A DNA stretch of 64,000 nucleotides, from contig CAJNDS010002819.1 in NCBI GenBank assembly GCA_905221605.1, positions 102,001 through 166,000 on the forward strand, read 5' to 3'. Position numbers and translations under genes: made by a program. Numbering within the stretch: position 1 is the first letter of the stretch; each line of letters begins with the position of its first letter. The stretch is from Symbiodinium natans. Its lineage: Eukaryota; Sar; Dinophyceae; Suessiales; Symbiodiniaceae. Of this stretch, positions 23,547 through 36,514 are shown in pieces. Below the pieces are notes generated by a model, which had not been told where the DNA came from, ran no database searches, and worked only from the letters and a program-made list of their open reading frames with translations.

Positions 23547-23690
23547 CCGGGCAATTCAGTGTGGAGAAGAAGAATGGGAGATTGAGGAACGGAGTTTGAG
23601 ACTCCACGCAAACAAGATCCCTCCCGAAAGCCAAGGCGCGGCCGCCACGCCAAGCGCCGTGAGAAGCTGCGAGAGGCCGGGCCCCTCCTC
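23541..23690 (+). CDS. Candidate exon(s), frame unresolved
   Basis: After the TTCTTTAG acceptor, one frame gives GEEEWEIEERSLRLHAN and another, after TTTGAG|, gives RKQDPSRKPRRGRHAKRREK. Both look coding, and more than one splice form or a short intron could explain this. Kept as a candidate because of the strong acceptor. Confidence 0.3.
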
Positions 23691-23771
23691 CCCCCCCGAG
23701 CCGCGCATCCTCTGCACCGAGCTGCTTCTTGTGAATTTTGTTTCCTTTTTTTTGTTGTTTGTATTCTTGAG

Positions 23772-23861
23772 GAGATGGAGGGGATCTTGGACCTCATCAT
23801 GCAGATGGCCTTCGCTGACATGGAGCAGGACCTACGCAGAGCCGCGCAAGCGCTCTGGCAG
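23772..23861 (+). CDS. Coding exon EMEGILDLIMQMAF...
   Basis: Acceptor TATTCTTGAG| after a T-rich tract, donor CTCTGGCAG|GTGGCC. Thirty codons in phase 0, beginning EMEGILDLIMQMAFADMEQD and ending RRAAQALWQ. An amphipathic helix; probably the same coiled-coil gene. Confidence 0.5.
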
Positions 23862-25396
23862 GTGGCCTATGCCAGTCGAATACAGGGTCCATACAGGTGG
23901 TAGAGCAGCTCCGAGCCCTGACGTCCTGAAGGAGCAGCTGACGGACAGAGAGGAGGCGCCTGCCGCTGCCGCTGCCCTCCGCTCCCTCTTCGGCCCTTCT
24001 CTCGTCTTTCCATCGTTTCCCAATTGGGTGGGAGATGTCGTGTCGGCGCAGCACTCGAAGCGTCAGAGGGTAGATGCCAACCTCGGAGATCCGCGCTGAA
24101 AATGACCCTCTCGATGCCCTCGAAGTTGCGGGGGATGTGCTCGCCCACTAGCAATGCCGTTTCTTCCCTGCCACAAGCGGCCCCTAAGCCCCCTTTCGCA
24201 GAAGACTCTCCGATTCGAAGTCTGAGCAAAAAAACGTGTTGGAGATTAGCTGGTATTAGTTAGCAACACTTCGCTGAGCGCAGGTGGATCCCACTCTTTG
24301 GCGCGAGTGGGTCTCACTCTTCGAGGAGAACCTTCCTGCACGGCACCCGGCTTCATGATCCCTCTGTACTTCGTAACGTGGACCCTTTCGCAGTAGCCGC
24401 GATGTGTTCAGTTGAAGCTTGACTGAAAAGCCACCCCACGGAACCCCCCCCCCCCACCCCCCCCAAAAAAAAAGGTGCCTTAGATCGCTGATATCATATG
24501 ATATCAGCTTGTATCTGACAAGAGAGAGACCGGCCCAGGTCCGGCTGGTTCCCAGCTTGGAGGACTGCGCTGAAGAGCCGCCCGGGGGCCCTGGACAGAA
24601 AGAAAGATGGGCTTCCCTTGGCTTCCCTTGGCTTCCCTCTGGGGGCTCCAGCGCTGCGCTTGTCTGAGGGCGCCGTTGACGTCGCTTCCGGAGCCGACGG
24701 GTTTGGCGAATCTGCACCCACCAGGCCTTGGCAAGCCTTGGGACGCCTTTTCAGCTGAGCTTGCGAGTCGCGGCAAAGTAGCCGTGGCTATCCTCTGAGC
24801 CTCGTTGTGGACTTAGCGCTCCACCTGAAGCTCTCTGCCAGGAAGCACTCTGAATGCTGCCGCGCTCCGCGATTTCGTTCAGGGCCTGGGCCAGTGGGAG
24901 GTGCCGCAGAAGAGCGCATCGCATGTCGCTTCGCTTTGCATTTTGTGCCATTCATGCTATTCCATGTTTTCGAGACACTCGCAATCGATGCTGCCCCCCT
25001 CTGGATGCACAGCATGCGCTGCGTAGCTGCCGACACATTCTGAGACCTCAAGTCTTGAGCTCTGCGGCTGCGGCCTTCGCAGGTGCCGAGGACGATCCTC
25101 GACGAGGCCACCAGAGTCACTCTGTCTCTAGTCTCATGGTGCGTTGGGTCTGCATGGTCCCGACAGTCTGCGCGAGTTTGCACGAGTCACCATCTGAGCT
25201 GGCTCGATGCTCATGTGGCGAGAGGCACAGCCCGCGGTAGTCCCCTTCGACCATGAGGTGGAGGCCGGAAGGAAGTCCGAGATCGAGTGGGAATCTGGGA
25301 AAGGCATGGAAAGACTAGATTTAGCTCTTTTGAGGACTCAGGGGTTCTCCGGGAACAGTTGCTCCGCAGTTTGACTCAGAAGCGAAGCACCTTTTT

Positions 25397-25480
25397 GCAT
25401 TGGCAATGGGCTTTAGGTGAAGACCGCCCTCGAAGAGGTCCAAGAGGTGCACTTCTCTCTTTGCACAGAGCACCCTATTT
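25397..25480 (+). CDS. Candidate exon VKTALEEVQEVHF
   Basis: Acceptor GGGCTTTAG|GTG and an open frame reading VKTALEEVQEVHFSLCTEH. The 3' edge is not resolved. Another possible exon just upstream (about 25230-25310) reads VPFDHEVEAGRKSEIEWES. Confidence 0.35.
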
Positions 25481-26131
25481 TGGATGGGTTAGGGGGAGGA
25501 GGGCTCAAGGGGCACTTTCTGGAGCTCTTGGGTTTGTTCAAAGAAAAAGAAGAAAGGACAGCACCCTTGAATCGTGGGGTCACGTTTGGGAAGGTCGAGG
25601 CTCTTCGTCTTTTCAGAAGGAATTCCTTCTCAGAGGGTTATTCTCAGTACATGTTCTTTCCTCCCTGAGTTCCCCCAGGCCCCCGAAGTTCCTGAAGGCG
25701 AGTCCCAAGCATCCATGCGAAGAGTTTCTGGGCCTCACAACTTAGGCCCTCATGACCCATATGACCCCAGAGCGTGAGCCTCCTGAGCTCTGCCTTTGCC
25801 GCGCTGCGCAGCTTCTTCTTTGGGCACAACTCCATGGGTTTCTCAAGTCACTGGGTCGGACGGTCGAGTCCCCTCCGTGACGGAGGCATATGCCCTTAAG
25901 AGCTGAAAAGGGGTGCAGGTCAGCGGATTTCGCGAGGCCACAAGTTGCAGCAGTCGACCAACGCCTGAACCGCCCTTAACTTGAGAGCCTTGAAATTCCG
26001 ACTTGAAGTGCCCTTGAGATCCTTCAGCCAACCTCGACCCCTCCCGCTCCCTCCCCAAATCATCCCAAACCCTTCTCAGCCCCCGCCACCCCCAAGTAGC
26101 AAGCACTTTAAAGCCGCACTTTGCAAAGCAG

Positions 26132-26251
26132 CAGCACGAGACGTGTTACCATGGCGGAAACCGTGCCGTCCACGCCGGTGACCAGCCACCTCGATGAGGC
26201 CTCCAGGGCTGGGGTTCAGCGAGTCCGGGACCTGAGGGACCGCAAAAGGGG
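26132..26251 (+). CDS. Candidate first exon with ACCATGG start
   Basis: ATG at 26132 in an ACCATGG context, then MAETVPSTPVTSHLDEASRA and VQRVRDLRDRKR before a stop. Coding-like composition and a favourable start suggest the 5' end of a gene on the + strand. Donor not fixed; function unknown. Confidence 0.35.
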
Positions 26252-26704
26252 GGTCAGATGAGTCGAACGCCATCCCCCATCCGCCCCTCATGTCCCGGAA
26301 GCAGAACAACCTCCAGGAACCTTTCAACAGTGCTTCCGAAAGAAGTCTCACCCACTGAAGCCGCAGGGGGGAAACCAAGCGCCGAGAACGCCGCTGGGCA
26401 TTCACATGGCACCACTTCCATGCCACCACCAAACTGCCTTCCTACCCCCCCCCCCGCCTGCACTCCCACAAAAACGAATTGCAAAAGACAGTCTGCATAA
26501 CAAAGGCGCCCGAAGAGGAGCGGCCTGAGCTGGCTTTGCTCCGTGGCCCGGAGACCTAGACCTTAAGGAGTGCAGTGATGCGGACCGAGCGACGCTGGTT
26601 TCTAGCTCGAAAGTGAGTGTAGTTGCTCGGCTCCAAAGAACCTTTACCTTAGGAGCCCGGCCACAAAGGGTGCCCCACTCCCCCCATCTTTGGAAGCCCC
26701 CCCC

Positions 26705-26817
26705 CGGGTGTTTCCTGACCTCGGAGCTGCCAAGTTCGGCCTCGTCCTGCTCAAGATCGTCTTTGCGATTGCCAACATCCTGCTTCCGGCCGCCTGTCCT
26801 GGCTTCGCTGTCCCGAA
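26705..26817 (+). CDS. Candidate membrane-segment exon
   Basis: Reads GAAKFGLVLLKIVFAIANIL then LPAACPGFAVPK, a 20-residue hydrophobic helix bounded by charged residues. A possible GC donor is in CCGAAG|GC. Likely one transmembrane helix of a larger multi-exon protein; neighbouring exons are uncertain. Confidence 0.4.
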
Positions 26818-29354
26818 GGCATGTTCCAGTACCTGACTGAATGCCTTCCCTGTTAGAGAATCCACGGGGTGTGTTGTGGAGAATAGGACTTAGTTGTCAA
26901 GTCAGAAGAGAGCGGTCTAGGTCATCTTGGTGGCCCAGATGATGTTGCTGGACAACGCCTCTTGGCCTATGAAAGGTAGCACCAAGTTACTCTACTGCAG
27001 GAAGGCCGAAATCGAGGAGGGCTAGAACTTTCTTGTGGCATGGCTGACAATCGCGTGAAGTTGACATCTCGCTCAGGGTCAAGCATTCTCCCACGGTGCC
27101 TGCGCAGGGGGTGGTTTTGACACCTCGTAATAAACAACAACTGCTAAACAACTGCGGGGTAGGACCATCAGCACCATGGGATGGCTGTGACCTTCTCTAA
27201 GGCACAGCTTGGTCCAGCACCCTTCTGCCTTGCAGAACAACCCAAGCTTGCACAGAACATCAAAAGCAGCCCACTGCTCAGGTGATGCTTCAGCAGCACT
27301 CTTGGGCAGCCCTGGAATCTAGTCTCGAGGTTTCAGTGGGCCATTTCGGGCATTTTGATCGTGCTTCCACCTTTCCACGTGCGCTGCCCAGGAGTGGATT
27401 TGGATTCTGCTGCTCGTTCAGATGGCTCTGCTCCCCGGCAAACTCGGGCACAGATGCCAAAAGATGGGGGTTTGAACTCCGCAGTGGGGGCGTCTGTGCT
27501 CTGTGATTGTTTTTTGTATCTTTTTGTTAGTCCTCTCGGTCCCCACAGTGCCCATCGGCATCTGCTCGTACCGGCCCCACACCGCCCTGAGGCTCTTCCA
27601 CCTCTGCGGGACTGCGCTCAACGGCGGCCGCGGCCGAGAGGCCCGCACCGGCGGATTGCAGTGGAGCCCTGGGCATATCACTGGTCCCCAATGCTCGTCT
27701 TGACATTTGTGAAGCTCGGAGATGTGCAGTCTCGCTGATGAACAGATGCGGAAGCTCAACTTTTTGACTTATTGCCGAGTTTTCTTCTTTGCGGGTGTAT
27801 AGAGGCGGGTCGGCTTGAGTCGGTGCCGGCACATGGAATTGGCTTGTTGGCTTTCAGTGAGGGATCAATGGTTTCAACCGGAGTCCTGAGCAAAATGCTG
27901 ACTTTCATTTGGCGCCGTGTCCCCACAGCATCGGGAAGGCGTCCTCTCGGTCCTCCGAAGCAGGCTTTTCAACGAACGACTGTTAAAAATTTTAGAATTG
28001 CCTTGATGCTACGCTCAGACCTGATGGGCAACAGCCGAGCTCCGAGGATTACCTACTGCTGGCTTATAGCGGCCACAGGGGGAATCCTCTTCTTCGACAC
28101 GCAGCCGTCTCAGAAAAGTGGTCGAGGATGTCATGCCGGGCGATGCGTGAAGTCTGCGGCAGCCCTTGAGCCGATGCTGCGCTCTTGGTTCTGAGGCTCC
28201 CGATGCTCCGCTACATGCAGGGGATGGGTGGTGACAGCCTTCTAGTAGAGCGACTCGGCGTAGAGTGGCGGGTTGTTTTGCCCATTTAACACACAAATCG
28301 CTTTTTCAAGTTCGCAGAAGAGTTCGGGATGAAGCCTTCCGAGGTTGGTCAGCCCGAGGAGCGTCATGACAGCTGGAGACTTAGTTGTTGTTTTTTGTTG
28401 GCGGCGCCCTTTCGTATGGCGTGTCTCTGTGCATCTCTGTGCGCCGGATCTGCTCTGAATGTAGACACTGCTTACATCTGCGCGATCCCTGTGCAACCAC
28501 CCAGCGGTCCCAATCCAATTGCTATTTCTTGCCTGGTGGATTGTGCATCGAAGATCGAACCGTTTTCGTCTTCGCATTGTCGACTGGGCATTGGCTTCGG
28601 CCAAAAAACACAGAAGCACGCAAGCGCGTGCTGTGTGGGTCAGCTCATGTCACATGAGGTTGGGGTTTATATTGGTATTATTGGTGAGTGTATGTAATGG
28701 TTCCGTATAAATATGGGGCATCTTTAGGGGATACGAGAAATCAAGCCCTTCTTCACATGAGTCATTCGTATCATTGCTACCGCACACGGTGTAAGAGCCC
28801 TTGAGGTCATGTGGCTCACTCCGCTTTTCTACTCCGTGCTTGCATTCGGGTCCTTGCGCGGGGTGCTGAGTTGGCAAAAGCTGTGGGCTGCAATGGGTCG
28901 TCCATAGAACCCCAATCATGGTTCTAGAGCTGCATTCATGGCAACCTGCCACGTAGCCAGGACAAGTCTTCGCGGCTCGAGGGGACAGCACGTTGATGGA
29001 CGGCCGACGGCAGCGCAGAAGGAGGACGAATCTAATTTGCCCGGGAGCAGCGGGGGGAAGCGTGATGGAAGCATGATGGAAGCAAGATGAAGCAACATGA
29101 AAGGAGAAGCCAAGCCAAAGGTAGTGTAGGTCAGCGCAATCTGGGCTGCCGTCACCTTGGAGCTGGAGTTCATTGCTATAGGATGCTCTGCAGTCACGCA
29201 GGCAAGACTATGCCACCCTCGATGCGGCGCTGTTGTTGGACATGGTTTGGCACGTCGTCATTGATCCCTGACGGACAAACTAAGGTCGAGCTTGGAAGGG
29301 AGCATGGCCGTTTAGTTCTGAGCAGCTGATCCACACGAATTCCTACCTGTCAAG

Positions 29355-29402
29355 GATATGATCGACATCGTCAACATGATGTTCCTGGACTCGCCCGAAA
29401 GT
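29355..29402 (+). CDS. Candidate exon DMIDIVNMMFLDSPES
   Basis: Acceptor CCTGTCAAG|GAT, in-frame DMIDIVNMMFLDSPES, possible GA donor at AGTG|GAGAGG. Short but with clean splice context. Confidence 0.35.
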
Positions 29403-29639
29403 GGAGAGGGGTCTTCTACACGCTGCCCGGTCAGAAGTGAAGTGAAGTCCGTCTTTCCCAAAAAAGTGGGGTTATCTGCGGGGTTTTCTCAGGTTTCCTT
29501 GGCCGGTGACATGCACAGTTGTCCGTGTCTCTGGCATCTGAGGCTTTCTCTCCCAGTCGCACCCGGTCGAGGCCTTGCCTGTGACAAATGTGGTCCCATT
29601 GGCGAGCTTGCATCACTGCGCATCACTGCTCTGCTCTAG

Positions 29640-29725
29640 GTACAGCAAATCAAGCTCGCTGCGGGCACATTCATCATCATGGCGCTCTTCTTCCATCAGC
29701 AGTCCTATCCCAGTCGCTGGCCTCC
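29640..29725 (+). CDS. Candidate exon with a hydrophobic segment
   Basis: Acceptor CTGCTCTAG|GTA, reads VQQIKLAAGTFIIMALFFHQ and stays open to about 29800. Could be part of a transmembrane helix of the same gene as the 26.7 kb exon. The 3' end is unresolved. Confidence 0.35.
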
Positions 29726-30024
29726 GTTTCGGTGCCCGTTCTTTGGGTGCTTCTTGTACTCTCAGGCATTAACCAAGAGTCGACCTATCAAAACGGCCTG
29801 AAAGCCTTGAAGGCTTGAAGCGTGCTTACTGTGAGGACCCCACATGAAACAGAGTTTCGCCTTGAAGGGTCCTTCCCGCCCTGAGAGCCAGGTTCTTTAT
29901 GGGCACCAGGGCGTAACAAGTTTGTGACCATTGCAGTGGACCTCGCGTCTGCCCTGCATAAGTGCATTTGCGATGCTAAGGCGTTGCCTACCAGGGTGGC
30001 TCGAATACCTCGAACAAGAGCCAG

Positions 30025-30131
30025 GTGGGCGCCGGTGTTCTCAAGGGCTTTCTGCGGAGTCAGATTCGACAGCTGTTTGGGTCTCACGAACCCCGAACAT
30101 TCGAGCCAACAGTTGCGCTGGCGCTGTGCCG
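30025..30131 (+). CDS. Candidate exon VGAGVLKGFLRSQIRQLFG
   Basis: Acceptor AGAGCCAG|GTG and a GT donor in CTGTGCCG|GTGCC. Reads VGAGVLKGFLRSQIRQLFGS then EPRTFEPTVALALC. Coding-like; function unknown. An overlapping frame starting near 29924 is also open but less protein-like. Confidence 0.4.
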
Positions 30132-30320
30132 GTGCCTTTCAGGAGCTAGCTGCCCCAGACGTGGTGAAGGCGCCACAAAGAGGGTGCATGTGTCCGCCTG
30201 TGGGTGCTCAGCTCCCGAAGCTCAGAGGTTTAAGAACTTTTGACAAAGGACCGAGAGCTCGCGGCTTGTCTGCAACCCTGGATCCCTGCAGGCACGAAAG
30301 CGTTCTGCCATCATCAGCAT

Positions 30321-30401
30321 CCTTCTCGCCGCTTGGCTGAATGCGCTGGTCTCACACATCTTGCACGTCGGCAAGTGGCCTCGTGCTCAGATGCCAAGGT
30401 C
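30321..30401 (+). CDS. Candidate hydrophobic exon
   Basis: After CCATCATCAG|C the frame reads ILLAAWLNALVSHILHVGKW and ends with a possible GT donor (CCAAG|GTCGAC). Membrane-helix-like; weak because a second frame is also open across it. Confidence 0.3.
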
Positions 30402-32503
30402 GACCTGCCATTTTTCACGATCAGGCCGGATGAGAGAGCCATTTCACCCTGTTGCCGGGATGATTTGTTACGTAGAGGACCTACATCTACGTCTTGGCCC
30501 TGTCGATTCCAGAAAAACAGGTGGTCTTCCTGGAGGGTCAGGTGCGCAGCGCGGCATGTGATGTGTTATGAGGAAGCCCCTGAACTTCGGTGCTCTAAAG
30601 GAAGTGCCGCGGCCGCAGCTGGACAAATGGTGGGCCAGACTCCCATGGAGGGATGCAAAGGGACACAGCGCATGGACACACAATGAATTCAAATGGGTCG
30701 TGCTCTTCAGGGTTTGAGTGCGAGTCCGACAAATCCCGGTGCCGTGCCTTTGTGCTGGACATCCTGTAGAAAGCTTCCAGCAGCTTTCAGAGCAACCTAG
30801 ACATCGCAGCAATCCGCTGCTAGCCTTCACGTTTGACCTCCATGACGTTTGTTGCATATTGAAGAGCCATCATTCATTCTTGTCATGGGAGGTGAAGAAC
30901 GTCCTCTGCATGATGCTTCAGGCATGGCGAGTCGGTGCACCATTTTTCGCACGAGTTTTCTCTCACTCGGCAGGGATTTCTCCTCGGGCTTAGAGGGCCT
31001 TTGAAACATGCGCCCAACTCCGCGAAAGTGTTTTTCCTAACTCCTGCCCTTGAACACTCCCAGAACAGAATCTGCGTGGCAGAGCGGAGGCCATGCAGTT
31101 GCGCTTCGTGCAGCAGGCGCGCTCTCCCAGTGTCAGTGCTCTCTTTCTCTCTCGCTCTCTCCGTGCTTCGTGTTTCGTGCGCTGCTCTCCAAGCCTCTGA
31201 GCCCCACTCGGACCCCATTCCATTTTGGCACCCACCCCCAATTGTCGCTGCCTTGCGAGAGAGTGAGCTCTCTCGCTATGGAGGCACCTCTTTCGGTCTC
31301 TTGCTCTGAGTGGCCTCGTTTCTGTCACAGTTAGGTCCTTGAACTTTCCCGCACCTGACCCAAAACATCCCAAAACACATTGTTGAGAGAACAGCCTCCC
31401 TTCTTGGAAGTGCGGGCCCTCTGCTGTTGGCAGGGCTCGCAGCCGTAATCCCAAACCCGAGGCCCAAAAGGGAACCCCATATTGAAGGGCCACCCAAAAG
31501 GCCGAGTCAGAGCGATCTCAGAGCCTGCGCTGGTGGGACCTTCGACGACAGGCGCAGCAGCCAAAGCTTCCTTGGATACGATCATGGATTCACCCGTGAA
31601 GCCTTGAGCCCTACGGCCCTCAGCGCCCAAAACTGGCAACAACTCCAGGAAATCATGCAAATCAGCTGACAGATAACACTTGCAGGTCACGCATCGTATA
31701 GCATCTTTTTTTGCTACTCCGAAGCGGAGCTGCCTCCGATCCTATAAAGCTGTGCACCTCAAAACACGCCCAACAGCCTCACAAGATCTCGCAAGGGCGA
31801 TGCGGCGGCAGCAACAGCCAGCTTGAGGAGACCGGCTGATGTCAGTTTATTTTTTTCCGAGACGGGGCGGCAAAAAGAAGAGCTCTTGCAAGCTGCCTTG
31901 GGCCAGCTGTCAAAGAAAAGCCATCGCAGTGCAGCGGAGCAGATACGGTTGTGGAGGTTGCTTTTGGCATATGGCCCCTGCGAGAGCGCAAAGGCTTTTT
32001 GTCTCTGTGGTTTTCTCCATGTTTGTTTGGAAACATCCGGAACCATGGGAGCCTCTGAGCTTGCCCATCCGGCAATGGAGAACGGAAGTCAGCCCTAGCA
32101 GACCCACCACCTTGGCAAGCTGTTTAATTCTGTACTGGGCTTTCTAAGCTGCAATCCGTTTAGGGCACAGCGCTAGGCTGAAAAACCTGCGAGGAAGATC
32201 GACTACGATGCCCACCTCCACAATGCCATGGCGACTTATGCTGCGAACTCAGCGCAGACTTAGCGCACATCCATGCCCAAGCCACGAAGGTGAAGTAACA
32301 GAGAGCCAGAGCTGAGGGCCCCGTGGGCGACCATCCAAACAAGCTGGAGGCAAGAAGGAAATCACATGCTGTGCCGAGAGCACCTTCTCTGCTCTCACGT
32401 GATCAGAAGCTGCCACTACCTGCCCTCTGCCCAGTAGCATTCATCGCTACTGCTGGGGGCGGGGGGGGAGTACTCTGTTCAGAACGCTCTCCGCTCTTCT
32501 CAG

Positions 32504-32569
32504 TACGCCTTCGCCGAGCTGGCGGCCTACAGCGACACCATGACGCTGTCGCCCAGCTCTGAGGCCTGA
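32504..32569 (+). CDS. Terminal exon candidate ending SPSSEA
   Basis: Strong acceptor CCGCTCTTCTCAG|TAC, then YAFAELAAYSDTMTLSPSSE, Ala and TGA at 32567-32569. Twenty-one codons plus stop. Probably the 3' end of the gene whose exons lie at about 29-31 kb. Confidence 0.45.
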   Translation, partial: YAFAELAAYSDTMTLSPSSEA

Positions 32570-33829
32570 AGTGGAAGTCGAAGTGGAAGGGTTTGGAGAA
32601 TTGCACAATCCAAAACCGGCTCGAAGGAATCGCTTATTATCCCACATGTCATTTTGCATAAGATATCCCTCTGCAGCTCCGATTTACACAGGGGTCTGCG
32701 AGTGCCTGGCACCGTCGAAGGAGGGCTTTCAACCATAGGCCCCAACGACATGCCCAACACATACCTTTCCATCAACTCCCGATGCAAGTTTCCTTTACTG
32801 CCGCAGGTGATCAGTCCTCGAGCATCCGTCGTTTCTCTCGACGCGGACCGGAAGATGCTTCAAAGGGTAGAGTTGCAGCAGGGAGATGGAGGGACGGAGT
32901 CGGCGTAGCGGCGTAGCTGTAGCCTTTCAGGTTGACGTGGCATTCGTGATTGGCACGGCACACTCGGTTGAGGGCTTCATCAGCCGGAGTCACAGTGGAA
33001 ACAAATGTGGCAGGTCGGGTGTTCGCATGCCCCCCCAGAGTTGCTCAACAAACAAGGGACATCAGCTGCTCATCCTTTGTCCAAAGCAAATTCACATCTT
33101 GACAAGACAAACAGTTTGGGATGGGTGGGAAGGTGGCTGTGATGGCGCGTCGGCTTGTCGCACAGAGCGCGGGGGGGGGGGGGGGGGAAAACAGCAGGCC
33201 GAGCAAACACGACGGCCCGAGCCCAAGAAGGCGAGAGAAATCGGCAACGGTGGGCGATTGTTGTACGACAGTTCGGCGACAGAAAGGCAAACCCTCTGGC
33301 CGATCAATCCTCGACGTCAAAGACGAGCCAAAAGAGATGCTGATTTTCGACGCAGAAGCTAGTGGTCCAACGCAGTGGGCTCCTTGACAACTGACTGCTT
33401 GCACACGCTGGATGCCACAGCTGGCGGCTATTCCATCCCAAGCACATGCAGAAGTTCACAAGTTGATGGCCGACCGCGTTTCCGGAATTTCCAGTCAGCA
33501 CATCCATCTGAACGACCGGAAGCAAGTCGCACCCAGCTGTGGAGAACTTGTTTGTGGTAGGTTTGCTGCACGATGCTGCCAGGTGTGACCCAGGTCTTTC
33601 CTTCGAATTGGACGGCACGCAAAAGGAATCTATGGGAAGGAGAAGCAACAAAAATGGGCCGCGCCTGATAGCACGAAGTGATCAGAACTGGAAAGCACCG
33701 GAAGGCCAACAGACCTGAATGCCTTCCGAGAGATGGTGCGTTTGCTGTCCCAGAAGCCTCGCTCCGAGCTGCTTCGTTGTGGGAGCGCTGCTGGGTGGGA
33801 GTAACTGGAGAAGGAACATGCGCTGCTCC

Positions 33830-34168
33830 ACGCGCCTGAGCCCCGTCCGCTCTGTCGCAACAGCGAGTGGCGAAGCTGTGGCCTTTGGCCACAAGTACTC
33901 GAAACCGCACGGTGAGAGCGAGAAGGAGCTCCGGTTCCAATCGGTGCGTGGCAGAACGGTCCTGGCCCTTTGCAATAATGTTGAGCCCAATTGCAGTGTT
34001 GCTGTCAAGTTCAGTGCGTGCAGTCCAGACGGACTTCTGCTCGCTGTACCATGGCCCATTGACACAAGCAACGGATCACACAGTTCAAACCGGCTACTCG
34101 CCCTCGTGCCGAAGGACGAAGACCATGATCACCACGAAAGCGGAGGCATTGCTGAGTTTGAGGGCTGA
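33830..34168 (+). CDS. Candidate coding segment (possible single long exon)
   Basis: An open + frame closing at TGA 34166-34168. It contains HGESEKELRFQSVRGRT, then SPDGLLLAVPWP, which resembles a beta-propeller strand, and an acidic/His tail DEDHDHHE. The composition is more protein-like than the opposite strand, but no splice sites fix its start. Confidence 0.35.
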   Translation, partial: TRLSPVRSVATASGEAVAFGHKYSKPHGESEKELRFQSVRGRTVLALCNNVEPNCSVAVKFSACSPDGLLLAVPWPIDTSNGSHSSNRLLALVPKDEDHDHHESGGIAEFEG

Positions 34169-34686
34169 GGGCGCTGGATAGTTGAGGTTGGGAGGGTTTG
34201 TCACTGGCCCATGGGCCCAAATGTAGCTTTGACCCATGATTCCCAGCACCATGCGCTTCCCTGGTTCGCTTCCCTCGTGGCGCAGATAGTGTCGCATTGC
34301 TAATGGCATAGCTTTTCATACCATGCACAAATGCCAGATGCAGTTTTAAACAGCATTCGACAATGATGCGCAACTCTCAGCTTCCAGATTTGGCGGCCAA
34401 AACGCCCTCCGCGGCGCACCACAGCTCGAGGCCGCTTTGGGAAAAGACTGGTCCGCCCCCTTGTGGAGGCTCTCTGTTGTCCCCCTCTCCGCCTTTTTGG
34501 TCCTTCCCCCCGCTCCTCGAACCATTGTTTGTGCAATTCTCTGCACAAAGCAGCTGCTTGTTGGTGCTGTGTTCTAGGTTCTAGGTCACAGATGTGCCCC
34601 GTGCTTTAGTTGCTTGAGTTGAGCCAGGGCTTCTCTTTGTGAGGTGCCGTTGCTGCCGGAGATGTTGTCGTGGGTGGTGAGCCAAG

Positions 34687-34760
34687 CTTGCGATCACCTA
34701 TGTCGCTTTCTCCGAGGAGGAACAACGAATTGCCTGTCAAGCAGCATGGACCACCATCCA
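34687..34760 (+). CDS. Candidate exon LAITYVAFSEEEQR
   Basis: After GTGAGCCAAG| the frame reads LAITYVAFSEEEQRIACQAA and stays open to about 34860. The upstream frame is closed by TGA, so it must begin at a splice site. Function unknown. Confidence 0.35.
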
Positions 34761-36440
34761 AGACCCAACAGAAGCCCCATGTTCAGTTTGCATGATTGCT
34801 ACCTCAGGTGCTGGAGCAAATCAGGCACTTCCTTCAACATCTTTTGCCACACGGCCCTGGCCTCAGCCTTGAGTAAATCAGCTGGACTACGTACAAGCCC
34901 CTTTGTACGTCAGAGAGTACGCCGCCCCAAACCTCCCAGAAGAACGGTGGGAATTCGAGCATCCAAGCACCTGTACTCCCGTGATTCCGTGAACCTGTGA
35001 TTCCTCGACCTCAAACCTCTGCTCCTGCCGAGATGATGGGCCTGGTCTTAGGCTGCTTGGCTGCCTGGTGAATCACACAACTCAGTGCCCTTTTTGTACC
35101 CCGCGGTGGCTCGAGCATGCCACAGACGTCAAGATCTGCATTGTTTGAAGGGAGGCATCTGCAGGCTTGTCGCGTGCAAAGGCGGCGGATGCACATCGGA
35201 TGGCTTGTTTCGCAGAGAGAACGGGGCCCAAACCACCTGGGGTTTTCGAACGAGGCATCTGCAAAGTGAAGATTCGATGAAGCCATCGGCCATCTGAGAA
35301 TCTGAAGAAAGGACTGCGTTGAGATGCGTTAAGACATTAAGGGGCGCTTTGTACCGGGGAAAAGGCGACAATCGACGCAAAGCCGACACCCCGAATCGGA
35401 TGAAACTGCCCCGTAACCTTCCCCTGTCCCACCTCTGCGGCCCTGTCTTCTGAAATGCTTCTTCCTTAAGTTTCACATGTCTCAATCTGAGGATGGCTCA
35501 TTGCAAAGGCCCCCCGCAAGCTTGCTGTGCCTTGTGACGGTCATTCTCCATGCGTTTGCAAGCTTGTACTGTGTCTTATGGAAATTGCCCGTGCCCTGAA
35601 GAGGTGGACTTCGGGCAGCTTTTTACCGACATGGTCGTTGGACATGGGCTGGCTGCATCCCAGTGAGACGAGCTTGCGGAGCATACGTCGCCATCCCCGA
35701 AAAATAATCATGCTAATACGTGCTAAGAAGTCGTAGTCGCTTCCCATACAGCCCCGAAGATATGCAGGAGTGGCTTGAAGCTTTTGAGGCAACTGTGCGT
35801 GTGTTGACACTTCCAAAGTCATACAACAAACAGTCCGGGCACCGACCTCCCAGTTTCACCGCTTGCTGATGCTGCAACATCGCTGGCCTTCAGAGGGTCC
35901 CAGGCAGCAGCTCGTAACTCAACGAGGGCACAGAAATTGCATGCTACTGGTAGCACGGTGCGGAAGCACCTTGTAGTACCAAAGGACAAAATGCTTCATC
36001 GTTTTTTGGAGTGGGGTTTCAGTCGAAGGCATGGTCCTCTCTGAGCGCTGCGGCAAGAGCCTGCAGTGAAGCCGGTTTCATCAGCGGACGTTAACGACGT
36101 GCACCGCCGTGCACCGCCCCATGCCGAGTGAGTTGTGCTCCTGTAGCCTCTAGAAATGTTATCAAGCCTTCCGGCTTCGCGACGCCCTCTATAGGAGTGG
36201 CGGAAAGCCGTTGTAACGATTCATCTGGCACCCTGTGACATGACATATCATGAGACCCAAAGATGACCCAAAAGGGCGGTATCTCCAAAGCGTTGCCAGT
36301 CTGCCACGCGCAGCTCGGACTGGTGCATGTTGCGGTCGCGCCCTCAACCCAGCGCGGAAGAAAAGCGGAACAGATCTCAACATCCGCATAAGGCCTGCCC
36401 CGGAGGCCTCTCTTTCTTTTTGCCCTCTCTCCCCATGCAG

Positions 36441-36514
36441 ATCTCCTTCGCGTCGAAGCTCACGTCAGAGATTGACCTTGTGGACGGCGTCCCCGTCCAT
36501 GAACTCGGAACCTG
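36441..36514 (+). CDS. Coding exon with canonical splice sites
   Basis: A long pyrimidine tract (TTTTTGCCCTCTCTCCCCATGCAG) ends at 36440; the exon reads ISFASKLTSEIDLVDGVPVH and ends ACCTG|GTGAGT in phase 2. The splice sites are among the best in the window. Confidence 0.5.

Noticed and set aside
31838-32095. Two overlapping + frames (KEELLQAALGQLSKKSHRSA or ALASCLGPAVKEKPSQCSG)
   Set aside because: Both look protein-like but the frame cannot be decided and no clean splice sites bound them.
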